Positions 22,287 to 34,457 of a stretch of DNA of 64,000 nt are shown one piece after another. Within the stretch, counting starts at the first letter, position 1. Each line of letters opens with the position of its first letter. Origin of the DNA: Amoeboaphelidium protococcarum (taxonomy: Eukaryota > Aphelidiomycota > Aphelidea); NCBI GenBank assembly GCA_023515745.1, contig JALECJ010000056.1:372001-436000 (forward strand), written 5' to 3'. A model generated the notes under the pieces. That model saw nothing but the letters and a program-made list of their open reading frames with translations. It searched no databases and was not told the DNA's origin. The position numbers were made by a program, and so were the translations under genes.

Positions 22287-22891
22287 TCAGACGACTAGTT
22301 CTTCTGTACAGTACTTTAAGTATTATGAGTCAAGCAACTAAGCCGAAAGCGGAAAGAAGAGAGATTCTAAAATGTTCTCTCAAACCGTTTCAGAAAAGAA
22401 GGCGCGAGTTTCGGGATTCCTATGGCAACGTGCTGACGTAATCTGATTAAGAGGATTGTATAACTACTTTATTACTTTGTCAGTCACAATTCACGATAAT
22501 CAATTCATACAAAGTTATGTGTAACTGACTAGGAGCTATATTTTCACTTGATTCTAGACACTTTCGCGTACTGCTAACACACAAATAGTGCAATACCAAA
22601 ATTGTGACGAAATTAGTGAGGGTGCATCACCTATTGGAAAAGCGCTAATAGTAACTACTGATCCCATATAAATGTTAATATGCCCCAAAGATGTATTGTT
22701 TGGCTAGTAATGTTGCAAGAAGACCTTTGTATAAATTCAGGTTTCTCTCGCGTTTAGTGAGCGCTTTATTTTCTCGTAACTTAAAGCTATACAGTAGCTT
22801 ATTCCACAGTGAGACGACGGTGGTAAATTGGTTGATTTTTGGGTAAAGCTCATCATTATTCAACAGCAATTTAATTTAACAATTATAAAAT
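22287..22891. other. Intergenic, divergent promoter ABC-F/MFSD5
   Basis: 605 bp with no recognised frame. CAAACCGTTT near 22381 resembles the reverse complement of the element seen upstream of HRD3 and P0. Confidence 0.45.
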
Positions 22892-24382
22892 ATGTTTTGG
22901 GAATCTTTTACAGTGTTGTGCTTAGTATGCTTCTATCTGTCTTATTATGCGCGGAAATGGTAAAAGATTTTGCTACAAGAGTAGTAGTAGTAGTAGTAGT
23001 AGAATTAATAATCTGATCCTTAATAGCAAGAGCGAGGGAGTTCCAATTCCGCTGATGATAAGAATGAGTTGGAGATTCTTGGAGACGGCGATATCATTAT
23101 GCATGACTTGAGCAGTTAGACCGATGAGACTTCCTCTTTGAGACGGAGAGCTAGTCAGCAAGTACAATAGAATGGAAACGCGTTGTTTTAGAGGTGGAAA
23201 TTATCTCTGTTATGGATCTATCTGTCTATGCAGTTTGCCATTCTATTGCAGGAACCATACTTGTATACGTTATATAGATCGTATGGTCTGTCGATCAAGT
23301 AAATTAGTCTTCTCTTCATTATTGTATACGCAAGTAGCGCATCCATTGGTGGTTTGGCGACTATTATTGCAGATATATACAATCGCAAACAGTTGGCATA
23401 TCTATAGGTGATTTTGTTTTGTGCAAGTACGCTTTTGAAATTATCTGCACTATTTCCTCTCCTGGTTATTGGTAGAATATTGGATGGAATCTCAATGAGC
23501 CTCTTTATAGCAGTGTACGAGGTATGGATGGTTTCCGAGTATTAGAATTCTAAATCACCGTTTTATCAATTGGCGGATACTTTTATAAGTATGGGATTCT
23601 ATACACCTTTACTGGGAATTCTCGCTGGCGTAATCTCTCATCAATTGGTTGATTCTACCAAGTGGTATTAGATCCCGTACTTGTTCAGTCTTTTATGGAT
23701 TGTATTTGCCCTTTTGACTCTTCGTGGGTTGAGCGAAAGTGGGAGTACCAACAACAGACGCCGTGTGTCATCAATACTTACTGCTTGTATCAAGTCGCTC
23801 AATCTGTTTAGACTTGACAAGCGTATTCTCTGTATTGGTTTAAATATGGTTATGTTTGAATCTGTACAGATTGTGTGGGCTTTCCTATTCGGCCCTGTTC
23901 TGAGTAAAGATGAGAGTAGTATTCCGTTCACTCTTGTCTACGCGTGTATGATGGTGTCGCGCATGTGTGGGAATGCCATGTTCTCTCTTCTGACTCGTCG
24001 CTAGATTGCCACAACCGCTTCATAATAATATAATTAACTGTAATATTCACAAATATTGCTAGTTTGTTCTTTAGTTGGTTGTTCAGCTCTGGCTATTCCC
24101 GTCTTGTTTAATAGAACATGGAGTGTGTTTCTGTCTTTCGCCGTATTGAATGTTGCATTTGGTGCCTGCTATCCGGCTCTGGCATTACTAAGAACCAAGT
24201 ACTTTAATCAGGATATTCGTACAACTCTGATGGTTATAGTTCGAACGATTGTAAATATTATCGTTGTTCTGTTTCTGATTAACGTGTCCCTATCAACTGA
24301 CTTTATCCTTGTCACGTCCTCTGTTCTTCTGGTGGCCGCCTTTGTCTGCTCATACTCCCTTTCAAGAATGTTTAGTTTATGA
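22892..24382 (+). CDS. MFSD5-type major facilitator (putative molybdate-anion transporter)
   Basis: 496 aa with about 11-12 hydrophobic segments. The start fits MFSD5/MOT2: an N-terminal helix (FTVLCLVCFYLSYYARKW), a long hydrophilic loop, then membrane pairs with GLATIIADIYNRKQLAYLQ (a GxxxDxxxRK-like loop), LLVIGRILDGISMSLFIAVY and EVWMVSEY. Later segments are GFYTPLLGILAGVIS and FGACYPALALLRTKYF. MFSD5 homologues import molybdate in algae and humans; transport here is inferred. The N-terminal loop carries a run of seven Gln written as TAG repeats (22982-23002). It is 5.6 kb from a MoCF-domain gene, a possible but unproven thematic link. Confidence 0.82.
22982..23002 (+). repeat. (TAG)7 microsatellite encoding polyglutamine
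   Basis: Seven consecutive TAG codons in frame within the MFSD5-type gene, followed shortly by TAA codons. Under the code used here they are a Gln tract in a cytosolic loop. Confidence 0.85.
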
Positions 24383-24782
24383 ATACACTTCTTGTTACAT
24401 TCTATTCACACTGATTGTTCTTTGACTTTGAAACAATTAATCTTTGGCAATTAACCATTCGGAAGCACTGCGTTCATTGGCATGTTCAGCGCGTGTCTGT
24501 CTATCCTTGTCTCTCTCTCTCTCACTCACTCTCTCTGTATGTCGTTCTTTCCCCATCCATCCGTCAATCTCGCTCTCTTGTTTTTCTCTTTTATCGTCTA
24601 TGGATTCATGCATTCTTATTCTTTTCCGCCCGTGTATGATAGAGCATTTTAGAGTGCAGTTTGCGGATTTAATTGTAAAGCGTTATTGTGTATTAGGACG
24701 CTGAGATTATAATTCTTATTGAATCTAGTTGAGCTTTTATTTGGCTTATATATTCGACAAGTTGATCAACTAATTATAAACG
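24383..24782. other. Intergenic MFSD5/ERV46 with CT repeat
   Basis: 400 bp between tandem genes. A (CT)n tract at about 24510-24537 and pyrimidine-rich sequence follow. No supported coding frame. Confidence 0.5.
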
Positions 24783-25946
24783 ATGGAGGGCACAGAGTGG
24801 ACGTCCAAGTTGAAAACTTTTGATGCTTATGCAAAGACCAAGGATGACTTCAAGATCAAGACTTCAAGTGGAGCCATCATATCTATATCAGCTATCGTTT
24901 TGTCTACATTGCTGGTTATATTTAGCTTTATAGATTATCTCCAGGTGCACACTGAATCTGAACTGACTGTTGATCATAGCCGGAGGGAGCGATTATCCAT
25001 CTATTTAGACATCACATTCCCGTATATGGCATGTAATCTCCTGAATGTGGATGTTATGGATGCTTCTGGAGAGTAGTAGAATAACGTTCATCATACTTTA
25101 ATGAAGACGCGACTGGACAGGAATGGTAAAGATTTGTATAGTTTGAAAGAGACACTCAAGGCGGAGTCTGCATCGATGGAAGTGCTGGATCCCAATTATT
25201 GTGGCGATTGTTATGGAGCACCGCGCAAAGTCAATGAAAATGGATGTTGTAATACATGTGACGATGTCATACAATCTTATTTATTATCTGGATGGTCTAC
25301 AGAGAAGTTGGCTGACTTTGTACAGTGTGTGAGGGAGAAGCGCGCAGAACCAATAGATTTCAACTCTGGTGAAGGTTGTCGCATCCATGGCAATTTGATG
25401 GTGTAGAAGGTGAGTGGAAACTTTCATATTGCACCGGGGAATTCATTTGAACATCCGCAGGGTGGGCAGCACGTACATGATCTCTAGTCTGTCATTTAGC
25501 ATTTGGATAAGATGCGCTTTGAACATCAGATTAATAGTCTTCGATTCGGTGATTAGGTGGATGGTGTCGTTTAGCCTTTGGACAATTATTAGCGGTTGTC
25601 AGACTTGTAAGGCTCGATATTCTTTTAGTATTTTATCAAAGTTGTTCCTACACAGGTCAAGTATTTGAATGGTAGTGTAATTACAACTAATCAGTATTCT
25701 GTGACTCAACATGAGAGAGCAATGCAGAATGGACAGCTTAGATTCATGCCTGGCCTATTCTTTTAGTATGACATCTCTCCGATGCTTGTGGTGTACTCGT
25801 AGAATAAGAAGTAATTCTCTGCCTTCCTTACTGAGGTTTGTGCCATATTGGGTGGTATATTCACCATTGCACAGTTCATTGATGCCTTCCTGTTCAGAGC
25901 TGAGAAGGCACTGTAGAAGAAGAATGAAATTGGTAAATTGAACTGA
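24783..25946 (+). CDS. ERV46: ERV46/ERGIC3 COPII vesicle protein
   Basis: ERV46 with ERV41 cycles between ER and Golgi and retrieves lumenal proteins that escaped the ER. 387 aa, single exon. The topology is typical: a short cytosolic N-terminus (WTSKLKTFDAYAKTKDDFKI), TM1 near residue 35 (ISISAIVLSTLLVIFSFI), a long lumenal domain with the conserved Cys cluster (CGDCYGAPRKVNENGCCNTC) and EGCRIHGNLMV. TM2 follows near residues 345-368 (EVCAILGGIFTIAQFIDAFL). The tail ends RAEKALQKKNEIGKLN, with Lys pairs suited to retrieval. In-frame TAG/TAA occur at VVPTQVKYL and elsewhere. Convergent with eIF5B. Confidence 0.95.
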
Positions 25947-26082
25947 CATTCTACGTACTATTTCAATAATGAATAGAAAGCTTCTTCAATTAAAAGTTGT
26001 AACTGTAATCTATTTCAAAGTATTATCGAGTCACTTTATGCTACTTATACGATGGTGACTCAAAGACCAACTATTTAATCAA

Positions 26083-29000
26083 TCAATCAATCTTGAGGAT
26101 TGGCTTCAATTTCTTAATCAAGAGCCACTCATCTTTACTAACTTCACTTCTGAATGCCTCTTTCAAGATGTCAATAGACTTTCTAGTAATACGGCTGACG
26201 AGTTCGTCATTCTCCTCAAAGTGTCTGCCAAATATCCTCACCTGATCAGTTTCTATCCTGACAGCCACCTGACTTCCTTTAGAAGCCTATTCAACAGCCT
26301 TGTGCTCCTTCTCAATACCGGCCACTTTGCCGAGGACTACACACTCTTTCGAGGGAACACATATAGGAGTGCCTAATCGCAGCTATCCTTCCACAATGTC
26401 CACACCCAGAATGATTGGATCCCTCTTATTGAATACGCAACCAGGTACAATTTTGAGATGACAAGGCCAGATAGCCTCCGCCGCCATCTCCTTCTTTCGG
26501 TCTTCAATCAGCTTTTTATTGTATGCAGTGAACTGATCAAATAAATGATAAATAATATCAGCCTTGAACACTTTGATGCCCATCTCTTCAGCTAGCTCTT
26601 ACGCGTCTCTATCAATCTTTACGTCGAATGCAAGAATGACGGCGTACTCTTTCGCATGTTCCAGCATCACTGAACATTTCATCACATCCTTCTTATGGAT
26701 AGGGCCAATGTTGATAATGGACACTGGAATCTTGCTATCTTTGAGAAAGGAGAGCAACGCTTCGAGAGAACCCAGTGTGGAAGCTTGTACGCACACACCT
26801 CGACCACTCTTGTCCACGGATTCAAAGAGATTAGTCAGATCAGACATGACGTCCAGCTTCATCTGCTCCTCATCATCTCCATCACGCACAACCAACAATC
26901 GACTACCAGCGATGGCCTTGTCCAAATCTGGTGCGGAGATCTTGACTCCCATCGCCGCCTTGATCTCCTTGTGGTGGACGTATGCAGACTTCACTCTCAA
27001 CTCTCTCATTGGCTGGGGAGTGAGTAGAGCTCTGATGTTCGTTGCAATCGCACCATTCAGGCCACAAATTACAATACGATCACCCTCTCTAATAATACCA
27101 TTAGATAGAATCACGTCGATAGTAGTACCCAATCCTTCAATAACCTTGACTTCCAACACGGTCGCTTCAAGACTACTCAAGTACATCAATCTCTCTGTCA
27201 ATCTGTTCTAAGTCAACTGCACCAGCAACGATATCAAATCTGGAATACCTTCTCCCGTGATAGCAGATGTAGGTACCAGTGATACAAACTTGCGCACGTC
27301 CGGATTCTTGTAAAAGACCTCAGCATTCAATCCCTGCTCTGCAAAAGCAACCTTTGTCTACTGCAATCTGTCATCAAACTCCTTCTTAACACTCTTTGAC
27401 TGAGCCTGGAATGAGTCCAAAAAGGAATTATTAGCCACCTCCTTCCAACCATATATTCTATCAATTTTGTTCAACGCCACAATAAAGGGGGTCTTTCGCT
27501 ACTTCAGCAAGTTGATGGACTCGATAGTTTGCGGCTCTAATCCGTGCATAATATCCACCACCAGAATTGCAATATTACATAAACTAGAACCTCTACTTCT
27601 CAAATTAGTAAAAGATTCGTGACCAGGAGTATCTATGAGTAACAGAGCTGGAATCTTGAACTCAAAATTCTGACTGAATCCAGACTTTGGATTAATATCA
27701 CCATAAAGCTTCGATTCTCTGACAACTTTAGTCTTTTCAGCCAGAGCATCAGCGGGAAAGTACGTAGCTCCAATCTGCTGAGTGATACCGCCAGCTTCGC
27801 CTTCTTGAACGTTAGTCTGACGAATCTTATCCAACAACTTGGTCTTACCAGTGTCCACATGGCCAAGGATAACACAGATGGGACTTCTTAAATCTCCTTG
27901 TTGAGCAGGTTTCTTTGACTTTTTAGAATCTAAATCAGCGTCAGCCACTGGTGATGAGAGTTATGATCCAATTACTGAAGATTATCCACTCTTCGCTTAA
28001 GTGTCCAAGATTTTCATTTTCTAACTGATGGCTTCAACTGGACTCTTGACCTACTCTACTTCATCGCCACTAGATTCAGCAACTTCTTCATCCCATTTAT
28101 CACCATTTTCAGCCAGATCATCTTTATCTTCATCTTCATCCAATTCCTCCCAGCTGTCGGCAATCTCTTCCCAATCCTCGGCAACTTCTGGGGATTCCTA
28201 CTCTTTAGCTTCACCTGCATTTACTTAATCTTCTTGTACTTCCAAATTGTCAACATTCGCCTTCAACTAATCTTCCTATTACGCGTTCTTATTCTACTTG
28301 CCTTTCTTTTTGTTATCATAAACCACCTTCTTCTTCTACTGCTAAGTAGACGCGCCGTCGCCATCTTCATCGGCAGCATCATCACCATCCTACTTGATGG
28401 CGGCAACAACAATTTAGCCAGCTTCCAACATCTAGCCCAACTTCTCTTGATCTCTCTTCTACTTCTTCAATGCCGCATCACTCAGAAGCTTACCCTCTTT
28501 ACGCAGCTGCTCCTTCTTCAATCGCTCCTTCTCCTTCTTCTTCTCTTTACGCAGACGAGCCTTCTCCTCTTACTCGCGCTCTAGACGCTCCAGCTCGGCG
28601 AGTTTTTCGCGTTAAAGCTACTCTTCACGTTCCTACTCCAGACGAAGACGTTCCTCTTCAGCCTTCTTAGCCGCGAGCAATTCTTTTAATGCAGCCACAG
28701 ATGGTCCACCCTTCTTCTTCTTGCCACCAGATTTTGAAGATTACGCCGCCTGATCTATATCGTTCTCAGCTGCTTATGCTACTACAGGTGACTCTGGGCG
28801 ACTTTCATCAACATTGCTGTCATCAACACTCTCTTCGCGGTTTTTATTATTGGGCTTATTACTCTATTACTATTGCTACTTCAATTTTTACTACTACTTT
28901 TATCTCTCTTTCCTCTCACGCTCCTTCTCCTTCTTACTCTTAATCTTGATCTCAACCACGGGGGGAGAATCTAGAATATCATCGCCATCCACATTATTAT

Positions 29001-29163
29001 CATTATTATTACTATTGGTGGCATCTTTATCCGCATTCGCCGTCTTTGGAGCATCATTAACGTCAACACCCGCGGCTGGAGTGGTTTCCTCCTCATTCAA
29101 AATTTCATCCGCATACTCGAAATCGTCCTACTACTTCTTCTTACCCTTCTTACCGCCTGCCAT
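26083..29163 (-). CDS. FUN12: Translation initiation factor eIF5B
   Basis: The GTPase that joins 60S to 40S subunits, related to bacterial IF2. 1,026 aa, single exon. The first 400 residues are the usual charged, disordered Lys/Glu-rich extension, starting [20 protein letters not shown]. The G domain begins near residue 428: [20 protein letters not shown] (G1), [15 protein letters not shown] (G2), [18 protein letters not shown] (G3) and [13 protein letters not shown] (G4). Domains II-IV follow with [20 protein letters not shown], and the C-terminal helix/domain has [20 protein letters not shown]. Ends LKPILKID. Start Met 29163. A (GA)n and a CT tract lie upstream. Confidence 0.95.
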
Positions 29164-29548
29164 ATTGCTTTAAATGACTTGCTGAAGATTAAATACTAAA
29201 GACACTGTAGATAGTAAAGGAACTCAACCGGTTAAATGTATCAAGAACGAAAAGAGAGAGAGAGAGAGAGATGATCAAAGACGATGAAATCTCAACCGAA
29301 AAAAAAGAGAGAGGAAAGAACGACGCGAAGAGGAGACGCGTAAGACTAGCCGAACAAGTTCCATCTCTCTCTCTTCAGTACAACTTTCGTTTTGCTTTAT
29401 CTTTTCTTTCCGTCCACTCTCGTCTGCTTCTTCTGTAGCAGCTGATTGTCGCAGAGTATTTTATTCAGTCACCCTCTGTGAGTGAGTCTACGTGTACTTG
29501 ATTCCATATTCTGTATATAACCATTTATTCTCAAAATACAGCAATACT
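29164..29548. repeat. Intergenic eIF5B/coiled-coil gene with GA and CT runs
   Basis: 385 bp between divergent starts. It holds a (GA)n run at about 29251-29271 and a CT tract at about 29362-29376. No coding frame. Confidence 0.55.
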
Positions 29549-31828
29549 ATGGATTGTCCGAGTGGATGTAATGTATCTGTGAATCTGTATCCCAGGCTCT
29601 TGAAGGATAATAGAGAGAAGGAGAAGGATTTGAGGATTGCTTCAGAGCTGGGAACCTCATTGATTAGAGCGTAGGAACGACTGCAGTCCAAGTTGGCAGA
29701 TTTGGAGGCGGAGAGGGATTAATTGTAGAGCTAGCAGAAAGATTATCAAGTTCTGAGAAGCAGGATATTGTACTTGGAGAATAAAGTTAATGATTAGAAG
29801 CAGGAGATTATCCGGCTCGAGTCTGCAGTGAATGTATAGAATGGAGATTTTGAGTAGAGTGGTGGTGGCGGTGGTGGTGTTTAATCCTTATAGAGATAAT
29901 AACATTTTACGCCTATTAAATCTCCGTCTTCAAAGAGTATTACTGCGTATAGGCAGGCTCAGATGGATGGGGAGAAGGATGATATAATATTCAAGCTGGA
30001 GCAAGAACTATCTGCATTAAGAGTGTAGAATGCATAGTTGAAGCGATCTTCCAGATTTCATGGGGATTAACAATCATCGAAAGCTGATCAGTTAATTGGC
30101 AGTTTTGATGCTTCGGTATCATAATCATATCTTAATAATCCACGTGGTGGTAATAACGAAAAGTTTATAGAGATGGAGTAGCAAGTTCAAGCCATGACTG
30201 ATGTAATAAGAGAGCTGTCGACACTGAATGATAAATTGAATGCGGAGAAGGTTGACTTGGAGTAAAAGTTTAATGATTCTCTGTAAGAGCTGAGCTCTCT
30301 GCGTGAAGAGTCTTTTATGGCTCAGGGTGATAATGGTCGTTCGATTGACAATAATCTGGATACTCCTCATAAATCCATATTGGCTGATTTGAACGATGCT
30401 CTCCATAGTAGTACTCCTATCAGGGCGATGAATGATGGTGTTAATGATGATGATGATGATGACTTGTAATCTCCTTTCATGGATAATAATGTAGGCCGAG
30501 GATAGAAGAAGCTCTAGTCATCTAGCAGAGAAGTGCTCAAGATTGATGTGTAATAATCTACTGAAACTACTGTAGATCAGCCGTAGCTATAGTAATCTAC
30601 TACTTCTCCTTTAGACTCTGCTAGTAGTAACCTGAATGCCGGAAGTAGAGGTGCTATACTTGATCCAAGTGTTGCGCCACTCATTGAATCTCTTACCAAG
30701 AATATATAGAGCATGCATAAAAGAATCAAGTAGACTGCTCCGTTAAATCTAAATCGACGTCTGAGGAAGACATTTGATCTCACCTACCTCACTGGGCTCT
30801 CTTTACGGATATTAGATGGCTTGGAGTCTGAGATTTGTGGTGCGGCCATATCTCCTACATCGTTCGCTCGCAATGAATCTGCTGGAGATGATGGTCTGTG
30901 GAAGTCTATTCTGATACTATCGTAGAAGCAACGATCGTCGCTGTAGTAGGGCGGTACGTCATCTCCTTTCTAGTCATTGCCAACATCGCCCAACTAACAA
31001 TAGCAATAGCCATAACTGGTCAGTCCACCTCTTGTAAAGAATGCAGCTTCTTTTGGTCAAATGTCGTCCTCACAGTCTCCTGTACTAGCCAGTCCTCCGA
31101 TGGCTATAGACAAGTAATCTTACAGAATCGTGCGCACATTAACTGCTCAAGTTGCTTCCCTTCTCAAAGATAATATCGCTCTTAGGAAAGAGATCAATAT
31201 GCTTCGTGATGAATTTGCCTAAAAATTGCAATTGTGGAGTACAAAGGATGCGTACGAATTCATGTCCCGTCTTGATGATGACTCTGTGGAAGGAAACGGT
31301 GGTAAGCAGCAGAGATAAAGACCCAGTCGTGCTGACAATGACGGCCGTGTGAGTCCAGCCATATTAGAATTATCCAAAGCATTTTTGAACAAGTATGTTC
31401 GATCTCCTTCCAGAACACCATAAGCGAATAATAACAATAGTAATAGTCGTGGTGAAAGTGGTGATAGAAGTGTGTCTCGTTTTAGTTGGCGTGGAGTAAT
31501 GGGTGGTAATTCTTCATCAACGCTTAATAACAGTGGTAGTGGCAGCGCTACAGATGGCCCATCGAGCTCTGTGCCACCTCCCCGCGTAAGATCTAATTTG
31601 CGGCGAGATTTGTCTGATCCAACAATAAATACCAAGTCGGCTCACTATCATGATCAATCTCCGTTGCCTCTCATTCGAAAGAGAACGGATATTTAAAGAC
31701 CGAGATCGAATGCTCTTGCACAGTCTCCTGTTAATATGTCGTAGTCAGTCTCTATGCCTGCTCTCAATTCAGCGACTACTGATGTCCAACCTGATACTCC
31801 AGAGACTGGAAACTGCAATCTGATGTGA
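29549..31828 (+). CDS. Coiled-coil protein, 759 aa, function unknown
   Basis: One TGA-only frame of 759 codons. The N-terminal quarter is coiled coil (LIRAQERLQSKLADLEAERD, RSRILYLENKVNDQKQEIIR), with a second coiled segment near residues 205-255 (QAMTDVIRELSTLNDKLNAE). The middle has Asp-rich and Gln-rich linkers and many TAG codons. A mid-protein block, LNRRLRKTFDLTYLTGLSLR, looks ordered. The last 200 residues are Ser/Asn/Gly/Arg-rich and disordered. This make-up recalls centrosomal, septum or kinetochore scaffolds, but no specific family is recognised. Its stop is 36 bp from that of the convergent trehalose phosphorylase. Confidence 0.75.
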
Positions 31829-31864
31829 ACAAAGAGGTGATAAACTAATATAAATAAATGCATT

Positions 31865-33982
31865 TCATCGTTTAATGCTTTTCATATGATCTATCCATTC
31901 TTATTTAACATAATGGAAAGGCTAGTATTCGCAGTTTAGCTCCTTGTTAGAATCTCTTGACGATCTATCATTGCCGTTAAATAAATTAACAATGTTCTTA
32001 CCACTTTGAGATATATTACCAGTGACAGATAAGGCGAGCCAGAGCCAATTAACAGCTTGAAAAGGAGTCCAAAATTCAGGTCGCTGACTATATTGCTGGC
32101 ATTGTTCTGACACTTTTTGACGGCAATCAGTATATACTAATTGATGCATAAAATCGGCCACCTGCTAGATGTCACCAGTCTTTGCAATGTATGGATAGTC
32201 AGCAGGCAGTTGTAGTCCAAGTCCACCGCTACCATAAATGATAACGGGGACTCCATGCCGCATAGCCTCGGTAACTTTCACCTCGAATCCCTCATGATGA
32301 GACAATTGAAGGCAAACTGCACATCCACCACCGTCCGAAATATTATTCGTCAGAAGAGCATTCAAAATGCGATCTTCTGGATAGATCCTAGCCAATAGAA
32401 TGTCCTTCTAATACTTTGCATTTCGCTAAGAATTACTAATATGATCCACGGCCTAATCGAATATGATCTTCGCATCTGGATCATCAATACTACCATGTCC
32501 GGTGATAACCAGTTGAGGAACTTTAACTAGATCTATACATGGATTATAATTGGACAATCTTTCTCGAAAAATACAATACGAATCAATTACATCATGAATG
32601 CCTTTGGATGGGTCAAATCGGGCAATCTAGATGATATAAGGCCTTCCATTATTTAAGAATTCTAGCTCATTCCCGCACTGATTGATGGAGATGTGATTAA
32701 AAATCTCCAAATATCTGCGACTCTAACTAAGACTTAATTTCTTGTTCAGCCCATCCAGAGGATCCGTCGACGCAGGCATATACTTTACGGGTAATTTACC
32801 AATTAGAGATCTAGGTACAAAACTCTGTACCGGATGAGATATGAACAAATCACACTAATCAATATACTGGCGCATATAGTCCCACAGAGCAGCCTGACGA
32901 GAACCGCTCCGGTCAATAAGATCAGTTCGTATCTCAATATGACTTCTATAAATGATCTTGGCATCAGTGTTCACCTACTTTATATGCTTAACGAAGCCGA
33001 CAGTCTAAGGATCATCCAGAACAATAATATCACTATCCTTAAACACATTCAACCAGAATCTATTACAATTCATCGCTACCCAGTCCTCGTAAATATCCTA
33101 CTCCTTGGCACCAAACTCGTAACATTTACCATCAAGATCTTAAGTTCCATCACTGTTCTGCATACCATCGACAATCTTCTTATCATCGTATGCACCCTGT
33201 AAAAGATTATGATTATTCTTAGTAATCCTGAACACAGTTGCGTCTGGCTTTGGAACATACCACTTGATGTCAATATCCAACAGACGAAATAAGCGAATTA
33301 AAGCATGCCTCATAAGAGCCACGCCTCCACCCTGAGCGGTGGCGTTAAAGAAAGACATTTTCAATTTGCGATCTCTAAATTATTAACTTAAACTAAGCAA
33401 TGTATCCCACACCAACTGTCCATTACTTTCCAAATCGCTACCACCGACAGACGGAGGACTACCTTCATCAACCACATTCTTCAACCAATTCTCATAGTCA
33501 TTTAAATAGCATAGCCGTATGTGATTATCATAATCCACCAACACCTAAGACAAAGTATTAAATCTCAATTTGGGCATACCAAGAGGTCCGAAAGCTTCCG
33601 AACACTTTCGCGCCATCGATTCTGCTTGTTCCATGATCAAATCACGTTTAGAATCCGTGTAGTCGTGTGCATCAAACACGAATGGGATTAGGTCCAACTC
33701 AAACCATAACTGACTACAGATATCATCCAGGCGGTGTTCACACCCATCCATGCCTTCCAGCAGTCTCGTAATGTTCCCGTCATCCAGGCCGACAGCGACC
33801 AGATTCTCGTTACTATTCAGAGAGGACTAGTACTGTTTGAAGGCATCAGAGAGCGAACGCAGCAGAGTACACTCATCAAAGGAGACAAATAGCTGATGAA
33901 CAGTGAAAGCGCCGTCATTGAAAGATATTGCCAACGTATGCTTCTTACCAGCAGATACACCGGCGAAATGGAAAACTTGCAT
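31865..33982 (-). CDS. Trehalose phosphorylase, fungal type (GT4 family)
   Basis: Retaining trehalose phosphorylase/synthase (Neurospora CCG-9 type) interconverts trehalose plus phosphate with glucose-1-phosphate plus glucose. 705 aa, single exon. An N-terminal domain resembles CCG-9 (ICSQLWFELDLIPFVFDAHD). The catalytic part has FFNATAQGGGVALMRHALIR, WYVPKPDATVFRITKNNHN, FISHPVQSFVPRSLIGKLP, YMPASTDPLDGLNKK and QIARFDPSKGIHDVIDSY. The nucleotide-sugar region with the GT4 EX7E-type acid is HEGFEVKVTEAMRHGVPVII. Met 33982 is the first in the frame; an upstream exon is possible, since the preceding 40 codons up to a TGA contain no other Met. Confidence 0.88.
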
Positions 33983-34457
33983 CTTCTAATGACGTTCTTT
34001 ATTAAAGTATTGGCAGGCAAGTCAGCGACTAAAATCTACGATTATTTAGACAGACAGCGGCTACAAAAGAAAGAGAAACTGCAATGAATGACTACGGTGA
34101 ATGATTATCGTTTCGTTCTGACCTGAACAATGGAAAAGGTGTTGAAATAACGCGTGAATCATGCCACATCTCGGATCTCTGGATGCTGAAAGTATTAGCG
34201 CGGAATATGAGACCGGGCGCATACATTACCTTATCCACCGACGTGTGTTGCGCGTATAGCATATGCTGTAGAGTATGAAAAGGGATCATTTTAGGAAGGA
34301 CTATGCAGACTTGGAATTGTCGAAGAACTAGTACTGCGACAGGCGTTTCATTGTATTGACTGCAGTTAAAGATCGTATTAAGAGAGAGAATAATATTTTA
34401 TTTTATTTCATTTCATTGTTTATTTCCACCTTTAATTTAATTTAGGCATTACTCATA
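33983..34457. other. Intergenic, upstream of trehalose phosphorylase
   Basis: 475 bp, AT-rich, between two minus-strand genes. An open minus-strand stretch at about 34080-34289 has no family likeness and is not annotated. An ACGCGT occurs near 34150. Confidence 0.4.

Noticed and set aside
26077..26092. AATC repeat near the end of eIF5B
   Set aside because: A short tandem repeat around the stop codon; no sign of function beyond chance slippage.
34080..34289. Minus-strand open frame upstream of trehalose phosphorylase as a missing first exon
   Set aside because: An in-frame TGA at 34022-34024 lies between it and the gene, and no donor/acceptor pair of local type joins them.
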